This document shows, piece by piece, positions 50,861-55,643 of a stretch of 55,643 nt of DNA (position 1 is the stretch's first letter; every line of letters starts with the position of its first letter). Origin of the DNA: Streptomyces cacaoi (GTDB taxonomy: Bacteria; Actinomycetota; Actinomycetes; Streptomycetales; Streptomycetaceae); contig NZ_BJMM01000044.1 of NCBI RefSeq assembly GCF_006539165.1, positions 1-55,643 of the forward strand, written 5' to 3'. The notes beneath the pieces were generated by a model, which was not told the origin of the DNA, made no database searches, and was given only the letters and a program-made list of their open reading frames with translations. A program made the position numbers and the translations under genes.

Positions 50861-52636
50861 ATGCATCGGTACCGGTCCCACACCTGCGGCGAGCTTCGCG
50901 CCTCGGACGTCGGCAAGGACGTCCGGCTGAGCGGCTGGCTGCACAATCGCCGGAACCTGGGCGGCATCCTCTTCATCGATCTGCGGGATCACTACGGCAT
51001 CGTCCAGCTCGTCGTGCGTGACGAGTCCAGCGAGATCAGCGAACAGCTCGGCTCGCTCTCGAAGGAGACGGTGCTGCGCGTCGACGGCAAGGTCACCGCG
51101 CGCGGCGACGAGAACATCAACCCCGAGCTGCCCACCGGTGAGATCGAGGTCGAGGTCTCCCAGGTGGAGGTCATCGGCGGCGCCGAGCAGGTCCCGTTCA
51201 CGATCAACACCGAGGACGGGGTGAACGAGGAGAAGCGCCTGGAGTACCGCTTCCTCGACCTGCGCCGCGAGCGCATGCACCGCAACGTCATGCTGCGCTC
51301 GCAGGTCATCGCCAAGATCCGCGAAAAGATGGTGGCCCAGGGCTTCAACGAGATGGCCACGCCCATCCTGTCCGCCACCTCGCCCGAGGGCGCCCGGGAC
51401 TTCCTGGTCCCCTCCCGGCTGCACGCCGGCCGGTTCTACGCCCTTCCGCAGGCGCCGCAGCAGTTCAAGCAGCTGCTGATGATCGCCGGCTTCGACCGCT
51501 ACTTCCAGATCGCGCCCTGCTTCCGGGACGAGGACGCCCGCGCCGACCGCTCGCCGGGCGAGTTCTACCAGCTCGACATGGAGATGAGCTTCGTCGAGCA
51601 GGAGGACGTCTTCGAGGTCATCGAGACGCTGATGACCGAGCTGTTCCAGGAGCTGGGCGAGGGCCGCGAGGTCACCTCGCCGTTCCCCCGGATCCCGTTC
51701 CGCGAGGCCATGGTCAAGTACGGCTCCGACAAGCCGGACCTGCGCGCCCGCCTCGAACTGGCCGACGTCTCCGACGTCTTCGAGGGCTCGGACTTCAAGG
51801 CGTTCGCCGGCAAGCACGTACGCGCCCTCGCCGTGCCCGACACCGCGGCCCAGCCCCGCAAGTTCTTCGACTCCCTGGGCGAATTCGCCGTCGAGCAGGG
51901 CGCCAAGGGCCTGGCCTGGGTGCGCGTCGGCGACGACGGCGCGCTCACCGGCCCGATCGCCAAGTTCCTCACCGAGGACGACGTCCGCGCGCTGACCGAG
52001 GCGCTCGAACTCAAGCCGGGGCACGCGGTGTTCTTCGGCGCCGGCGAGTTCGACGAGGTCTCGAAGATCATGGGCGCGGTTCGGGTCGAGGCCGCCAAGC
52101 GGGCCGGGCACTTCGAGGAGAACGTCTTCCGCTTCTGCTGGATCGTCGACTTCCCGATGTACGAGAAGGACGAGGACACCGGCGAGATCGGCTTCTCGCA
52201 CAACCCGTTCTCCATGCCCCAGGGCGGCCTGGAGGCGCTGCGCACCAAGGACCCGCTGGAGATCCTCGCGTGGCAGTACGACATCGTCTGCAACGGCGTC
52301 GAGCTGTCCTCGGGCGCCATCCGGAACCACGAGCCGGAGGTCATGTTCGAGGCGTTCGCCCTCGCCGGCTACAGCCGGGAGGACGTCGAGCGGGACTTCG
52401 GCGGCATGCTCCGCGCCTTCCGCTTCGGCGCCCCGCCGCACGGCGGCATCGCGCCCGGCATCGACCGCATCGTGATGCTGCTGGCCGACGAGCCCAACAT
52501 CCGCGAGACGATCGCCTTCCCGCTCAACGGCAACGCCCAGGACCTGCTGATGGGCGCCCCCAGCGAGGTCGACGACGCCCGCCTGCGCGAACTCCACCTC
52601 TCGCTCCGCAAGCCCCCGCAGGTGAAGCAGTCCTGA
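50861..52636 (+). CDS. aspS: Aspartyl-tRNA synthetase
   Basis: This class II synthetase charges tRNA-Asp (often also tRNA-Asn in actinobacteria lacking AsnRS). The 591-residue protein starts MHRYRSHTCGELRASDVG, with an N-terminal OB-fold, motif 2 FRDEDARADRSPGEFYQLD (~225-245), a GAD insertion domain (~285-420) and motif 3 GGIAPGIDRIVML near the C-terminus. The second ATG (50861) of ATGATG is chosen to match other Streptomyces AspS proteins. A 51-bp terminator that recurs downstream of the next two genes follows. Confidence 0.97.
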   Translation: MHRYRSHTCGELRASDVGKDVRLSGWLHNRRNLGGILFIDLRDHYGIVQLVVRDESSEISEQLGSLSKETVLRVDGKVTARGDENINPELPTGEIEVEVSQVEVIGGAEQVPFTINTEDGVNEEKRLEYRFLDLRRERMHRNVMLRSQVIAKIREKMVAQGFNEMATPILSATSPEGARDFLVPSRLHAGRFYALPQAPQQFKQLLMIAGFDRYFQIAPCFRDEDARADRSPGEFYQLDMEMSFVEQEDVFEVIETLMTELFQELGEGREVTSPFPRIPFREAMVKYGSDKPDLRARLELADVSDVFEGSDFKAFAGKHVRALAVPDTAAQPRKFFDSLGEFAVEQGAKGLAWVRVGDDGALTGPIAKFLTEDDVRALTEALELKPGHAVFFGAGEFDEVSKIMGAVRVEAAKRAGHFEENVFRFCWIVDFPMYEKDEDTGEIGFSHNPFSMPQGGLEALRTKDPLEILAWQYDIVCNGVELSSGAIRNHEPEVMFEAFALAGYSREDVERDFGGMLRAFRFGAPPHGGIAPGIDRIVMLLADEPNIRETIAFPLNGNAQDLLMGAPSEVDDARLRELHLSLRKPPQVKQS

Positions 52637-52638
52637 AT

Positions 52639-52689
52639 CAACTCCCCCTCGGGCCCGGAACGTTGACCCGTTCCGGGCCCGAGGTGTGT
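52639..52689 (+). repeat. 51-bp terminator repeat, copy A
   Basis: This segment starts 3 bp after the aspS stop and differs at one position from copy B (53267-53317). It contains a hairpin with 15-bp perfect arms (52648-52662 and 52669-52683; core CTCGGGCCCGGAACG) and a 6-nt loop, the probable aspS terminator. Confidence 0.85.
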
Positions 52690-52723
52690 CCGGAGCCCCG
52701 CCCGAGCCGACGGCTCCGGCAAA

Positions 52724-52753
52724 TTGACCACAAGATGTATGTTGAGTCATCAT
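52724..52753 (+). promoter_or_regulatory. Promoter of the antitoxin-toxin pair
   Basis: TTGACC (52724-52729) and CATCAT (52748-52753) are separated by 18 bp, in conspicuously AT-rich DNA for this genome. Transcription would start at about the antitoxin ATG (52761), suggesting a leaderless mRNA. Half-sites ATGTATG and CATCATG around it could bind the antitoxin for autoregulation. Confidence 0.5.
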
Positions 52754-52760
52754 GTGAACC

Positions 52761-53009
52761 ATGACGGAGATTGCCATCAGCGCCGCCCGGTCCCAGCTCG
52801 GTGACCTCGTGCGGCGGGCGGCGCACTCGCGGGAGACCATCGCCCTCACCGACCACGGCCACGTGGCCGCGCTGCTGGTGTCGCCGCAGGTCATAGAGGA
52901 TTTCGAAGACGCACTGGCGCTCGCCGAGTACGAGCGCCGCAAGGCCGAGGGGACGCTGGAGGCGGGCACTTCCCACGAAGAGGTGGGAAGGATGCTGGGG
53001 CTGCGGTAG
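52761..53009 (+). CDS. Antitoxin, Phd/YefM family
   Basis: The 82-residue protein has the Phd/YefM DNA-binding N-terminus (MTEIAISAARSQLGDLVRRA, then IALTDHGHVAALLVSP) and an acidic helical C-terminus (DFEDALALAEYERRKAEG) that would wrap its partner. It neutralises the toxin and normally autorepresses the operon. Its TAG stop overlaps the toxin GTG by one base, the usual TA translational coupling. No ribosome site is visible; the start appears leaderless. Confidence 0.92.
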   Translation: MTEIAISAARSQLGDLVRRAAHSRETIALTDHGHVAALLVSPQVIEDFEDALALAEYERRKAEGTLEAGTSHEEVGRMLGLR

Positions 53010-53263
53010 TGGCATACGAGATCATCTGGCAGCCGCGGGCCACGAATGCGGCCGTCCGCTTCCTCCAGGAGGACCCGCAGGGCCTCAAGGCGGTGTACGA
53101 GGCCGTCGATCTGCTCGGTGAGAACCCCCGCCCGCGCGGCTCCTTCGCCTTCGGCGGGACGGACATCAGACGGCTGCACGTCGGTGACTACCGGATCCTG
53201 TACGTCATCGAGGACGCCGTCGTACGGATCCTGGTGACCAGCCTCGGCCGCATCCCCGGCTGA
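53009..53263 (+). CDS. Toxin, RelE/ParE family
   Basis: The 84-residue basic protein has the RelE/ParE barrel pattern: YEIIWQPRATNAAVRFLQED, NPRPRGSFAFGGTDIRRLHV, GDYRILYVIEDAVVRILVTS, with the conserved C-terminal arginine-containing strand. RelE toxins cleave mRNA at the ribosome; ParE toxins attack gyrase. The branch cannot be decided by eye, though the GDYRILY-like strand is common to RelE mRNases. The GTG at 53009 overlaps the antitoxin stop. Copy B of the aspS terminator begins 3 bp after its stop. Confidence 0.92.
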   Translation: MAYEIIWQPRATNAAVRFLQEDPQGLKAVYEAVDLLGENPRPRGSFAFGGTDIRRLHVGDYRILYVIEDAVVRILVTSLGRIPG

Positions 53264-53266
53264 CCC

Positions 53267-53317
53267 CAACTCCCCCTCGGGCCCGGAATGTTGACCCGTT
53301 CCGGGCCCGAGGTGTGT
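53267..53317 (+). repeat. 51-bp terminator repeat, copy B
   Basis: This is the second copy of the 51-bp element, 628 bp after copy A, with 50 of 51 positions identical. The one change (C to T in the stem) still allows G-U pairing, so the hairpin is retained. It presumably terminates the TA operon, and it brackets the TA module together with copy A. Confidence 0.85.
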
Positions 53318-53405
53318 TTCGGGTCCACCCTTTCGTGTGAAGTCCGGTGCGATCACCGGGTTGCCACCTTGTCGTCCCGAGGCACCGCACCGCAGCGAAC
53401 GTGAG

Positions 53406-53434
53406 CGAGCCCCGCCCGGGGAGGGCGGGGCTCG
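53406..53434 (-). terminator. Terminator after metG
   Basis: CGAGCCCCGCCC (53406-53417) pairs perfectly with GGGCGGGGCTCG (53423-53434) around a 5-nt loop, 24 bp past the metG stop on the minus strand. It probably also stops transcripts arriving from the TA side. Confidence 0.7.
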
Positions 53435-53457
53435 GCGGGTGCGGGGTTCGCGGGGGC

Positions 53458-55065
53458 CTACTTCTCTTCGAGGCGGGGGAAGAGGACCGCGCCCTTGGTG
53501 ACGGTCGAACCTGCCGGGAGGCGGCCCCAGTCGGCGGCCTCGGAGATGCGCTGGTCGGCGAGGGCGCCGAGGGACGGTTCGGCGCCGAGGCTGTCCCAGA
53601 GCTTGGCGCTGGTCTCGGGCATGACCGGGTTGAGCAGCACCGCACAGGCGCGCAGGGACTCGGCGGCCGTGTACAGGATCGTCGCGAGCCGCGCCTGGGC
53701 CTCGGGGGAGGTGTCCTTGGCGACCTTCCACGGAGCCTGCTCCGTCAGATAGCCGTTGACCTGCTTGATGAAGTCGAAGATCGCGGCGATGCCGCCGGCG
53801 AAGTCGAGTTCCTCGCCGATCCTGCGGTCGGCCTCGCGGACGGCGCCGGCCAGCCCGTCCACGACGGCCTGCTCGGCCTCGCCGTGCGCCGCGGACGCGG
53901 GCAGCTTGCCGTCGAAGTACTTGTTCACCATGGCGGCGACGCGGGAGGCGAGGTTGCCGTAGTCGTTCGCCAGCTCGCTGGTGTAGCGGGCGGAGAAGTC
54001 CTCCCAGGAGAAGGAGCCGTCCTGGCCGAAGGCGATGGCGCGCAGGAAGTACCAGCGGTAGGCGTCGACGCCGAAGTGGCCGGTCAGCTCCTGCGGTGAG
54101 ATGCCCGTCAGGTTCGACTTGGACATCTTCTCGCCGCCGACCATCAGCCAGCCGTTGGCGGCGATGCGCCGGGGCAGCGGCAGCCCGTTCGCCATGAGCA
54201 TCGCCGGCCAGATCACCGCGTGGAAGCGGAGGATGTCCTTTCCGACGAGGTGCACGTCCGCCGGGAACGTCTCGTCGAACCGGCGGCGGTCGGAGCCGTA
54301 GCCGACGGCCGTCGCGTAGTTGAGCAGGGCGTCGATCCACACGTAGATGACGTGCTTGTCGTCCCAGGGGATCTTGACGCCCCAGTCGAACGTCGAGCGG
54401 GAGATCGACAGGTCCTCCAGGCCCTGGCGGACGAACTGCACGACCTCGTTGCGCGCGGATTCGGGCTGGATGAAGTCCGGGTTGGCCTCGTAGTGCTCCA
54501 GCAGCTTCGGGCCGTAGGCGGAGAGCTTGAAGAAGTAGTTCTCCTCCTGGAGCATCTCCACCGGCTTCTTGTGGATGGGACACAGCTTCTGCCCCTCGAA
54601 CTCCCCTTCGCCGTCGAGGAGTTCGCCGTACGTCTTGTACTCCTCGCACGGCACGCAGTAGGGGCCCTCGTAGCCGCCCTGGTAGATCTCGCCCCGGTCG
54701 TACAGATCCTGGACGAACTCCTGGACGCGGTCCGTGTGCCGCCGCTCCGTCGTGCGGATGAAGTCGTCGTTCGCGATGTTCAGGTGCTCCCAGAGGGGCT
54801 TCCACGCCTCCTCGACGAGCTTGTCGCACCACTCCTGCGGGGAGACCCCGTTGGCTTCCGCGGTGCGCATGATCTTCTGACCGTGCTCGTCCGTGCCGGT
54901 GAGGTACCACACCTTCTCGCCACGCTGACGGTGCCAGCGTGTGAGCACGTCGCCTGCGACGGTCGTATAGGCGTGGCCCAGGTGGGGAGCGTCGTTCACG
55001 TAGTAGATGGGGGTCGAGACGTAGTACGCCGTCGGCCCCGCCTGCTCAGATCCAGTGGCCGCCAT
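53458..55065 (-). CDS. metG: Methionyl-tRNA synthetase
   Basis: This class I synthetase activates methionine for tRNA-Met. The 535-residue protein has the HIGH-type motif HLGH in the N-terminal Rossmann fold (YYVNDAPHLGHAYTTVAGD), KMSKS in GGEKMSKSNLTG (~305), a metal-binding knuckle region (CVPCEEY, LCPIHKKP) and a helical anticodon-binding domain. The C-terminal dimerisation domain of long MetRS forms is absent. The ATG at 55065 is supported by family N-terminus length. It is divergent from nothing in the window; the MFS gene lies upstream on the same strand. Confidence 0.97.
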   Translation of the reverse strand: MAATGSEQAGPTAYYVSTPIYYVNDAPHLGHAYTTVAGDVLTRWHRQRGEKVWYLTGTDEHGQKIMRTAEANGVSPQEWCDKLVEEAWKPLWEHLNIANDDFIRTTERRHTDRVQEFVQDLYDRGEIYQGGYEGPYCVPCEEYKTYGELLDGEGEFEGQKLCPIHKKPVEMLQEENYFFKLSAYGPKLLEHYEANPDFIQPESARNEVVQFVRQGLEDLSISRSTFDWGVKIPWDDKHVIYVWIDALLNYATAVGYGSDRRRFDETFPADVHLVGKDILRFHAVIWPAMLMANGLPLPRRIAANGWLMVGGEKMSKSNLTGISPQELTGHFGVDAYRWYFLRAIAFGQDGSFSWEDFSARYTSELANDYGNLASRVAAMVNKYFDGKLPASAAHGEAEQAVVDGLAGAVREADRRIGEELDFAGGIAAIFDFIKQVNGYLTEQAPWKVAKDTSPEAQARLATILYTAAESLRACAVLLNPVMPETSAKLWDSLGAEPSLGALADQRISEAADWGRLPAGSTVTKGAVLFPRLEEK

Positions 55066-55202
55066 GCCCTGAATCCTATCGGCCGCGCCGGCGCGGCCTC
55101 GCCCGCGTTCCGCGCTGTGGACGGGCGCGGGACCGGGCCCGGGCAGGCCCCCTGGCCAGGTGTCCGGCAGGTCGTCGGGCAGGTCGTCGGGTGGGGCCCG
55201 GG

Positions 55203-55643
55203 TCAGGTGCGGCGCAGGGTCAGGGCGGCGGTGAGGGCTCCGGCGGCGGCGCAGGCCGCGGCCGTGAGGAAGGTGACGGTGAGCGCCCCGGTGGTCCGGT
55301 GCGCGGCGTCGGCCGCCGCCGGGGCGCCCCGCTCCAGCGCGGACTGGAGCGCGCCCAGGCCCGCGATGCCGAGGGCGGTGCCGAGCTGTTGATGGGTGTC
55401 GTTGAGCGCGGAGCCCATGCCGGCCCGCCGGGGCGGTACGGCGCTCAGCACGGTGCTCGTGGTGGAGGGGCCGGCGAAACCGGTGCCGAGCCCGGCGAGC
55501 GCCAGACCGGTCGCGAGGAGCGCATACGGGCTGGTGGGGGTGAGCGCCGCCAGGGTGGCGAAGCCGGCGGCGGTGGTCAGGAAGCCGGCGACGACGGACC
55601 GGCGGGCGCCGAGCCGGGCGTGGCCGCGCCCGCCGGCGGCGGA
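55203..55643 (-). CDS. MFS transporter, C-terminal part (truncated by window edge)
   Basis: The reading frame stays open from the stop at 55203 through position 55643, so the gene continues to the right. The visible ~147 residues hold the last helices of a DHA2/EmrB-type drug exporter, with LGTGFAGPSTTSTVLSAVPP, RAGMGSALNDTHQQLGTALG and a Gly/Ala-rich final helix. Such exporters are proton-driven and pump out drugs or dyes. The start codon is outside the window. A GTG at 55451 is only an internal valine codon. Confidence 0.85.
   Translation of the reverse strand, partial: SAAGGRGHARLGARRSVVAGFLTTAAGFATLAALTPTSPYALLATGLALAGLGTGFAGPSTTSTVLSAVPPRRAGMGSALNDTHQQLGTALGIAGLGALQSALERGAPAAADAAHRTTGALTVTFLTAAACAAAGALTAALTLRRT

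Noticed and set aside
50729..54910. Antisense frame of about 1390 codons over aspS, the TA pair and metG
   Set aside because: It spans four well-supported genes and is open only because of high GC. Part of it mirrors metG in a wrong frame.

Overview
The window is very GC-rich throughout, with a strong third-position GC bias, frequent GTG starts and short intergenic gaps. Gene content is typical of a Streptomyces or close relative: thiC behind a TPP riboswitch, a Rex-box cydAB-cydCD operon, a PtpA-like phosphatase with a fructosamine kinase, a PAS-GAF-SpoIIE-ATPase regulator next to aspS, and many small actinobacterial conserved proteins. A perfect parS-type palindrome (168-181) and a one-mismatch copy (15308-15321) suggest a core chromosomal segment near oriC. 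I see no prophage, integrase, transposase, CRISPR array, rRNA or tRNA.

Layout. 1-9.3 kb: a terminator and parS; a divergent zinc-type oxidoreductase/MarR pair sharing a long inverted repeat; a GNAT acetyltransferase, a HAD phosphatase, a flavohemoprotein, a PPOX-fold protein with a long disordered tail and a Nudix hydrolase; then a short-transcript candidate and an unusual BRO-N regulator. 9.3-17 kb: riboswitch-controlled thiC, a YibE/F membrane protein, small membrane and cupin proteins, and a tightly packed PtpA / fructosamine kinase / cystathionine gamma-lyase cluster. 17-21.4 kb: a membrane protein, a metallophosphoesterase and a LacI regulator, all on the minus strand. 21.8-29.7 kb: a HisC/Pat aminotransferase and the cytochrome bd operon with fused CydD-CydC. 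29.8-34.2 kb: a Cof-type HAD phosphatase, HtpX-PspAB envelope-stress genes, an isochorismatase-like hydrolase divergent from a SLOG-fold protein. 34.3-40.8 kb: an AASADH-type aldehyde dehydrogenase, a DinB protein, and a three-subunit PaoABC-like molybdenum hydroxylase. 41-48 kb: a secreted small protein, an FAD amine-oxidase-like protein, two membrane proteins, an M18 aminopeptidase, an acyl-CoA dehydrogenase and an SseB-like protein. 48.2-55.6 kb: the multidomain SpoIIE phosphatase, aspS, a Phd/RelE-type toxin-antitoxin pair, metG, and the 3' end of an MFS exporter at the window edge.

Functional links. cydAB-cydCD forms one redox-controlled respiratory unit. HtpX and PspAB probably act together in membrane quality control. 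The three hydroxylase genes overlap or nearly touch and form one complex. PtpA, fructosamine kinase and cystathionine gamma-lyase look co-transcribed. The most unusual points are the toxin-antitoxin pair bracketed by two near-identical 51-bp copies of the aspS terminator, a probable ~65-nt terminated transcript upstream of the BRO-N gene, the very long MarR-side inverted repeat, and several unrelated intergenic tandem arrays with 6-, 9-, 10-, 11- or 17-bp units. Start codons below were chosen from visible Shine-Dalgarno sequences and family lengths. No database search was possible, so family names rest on recognised motifs.
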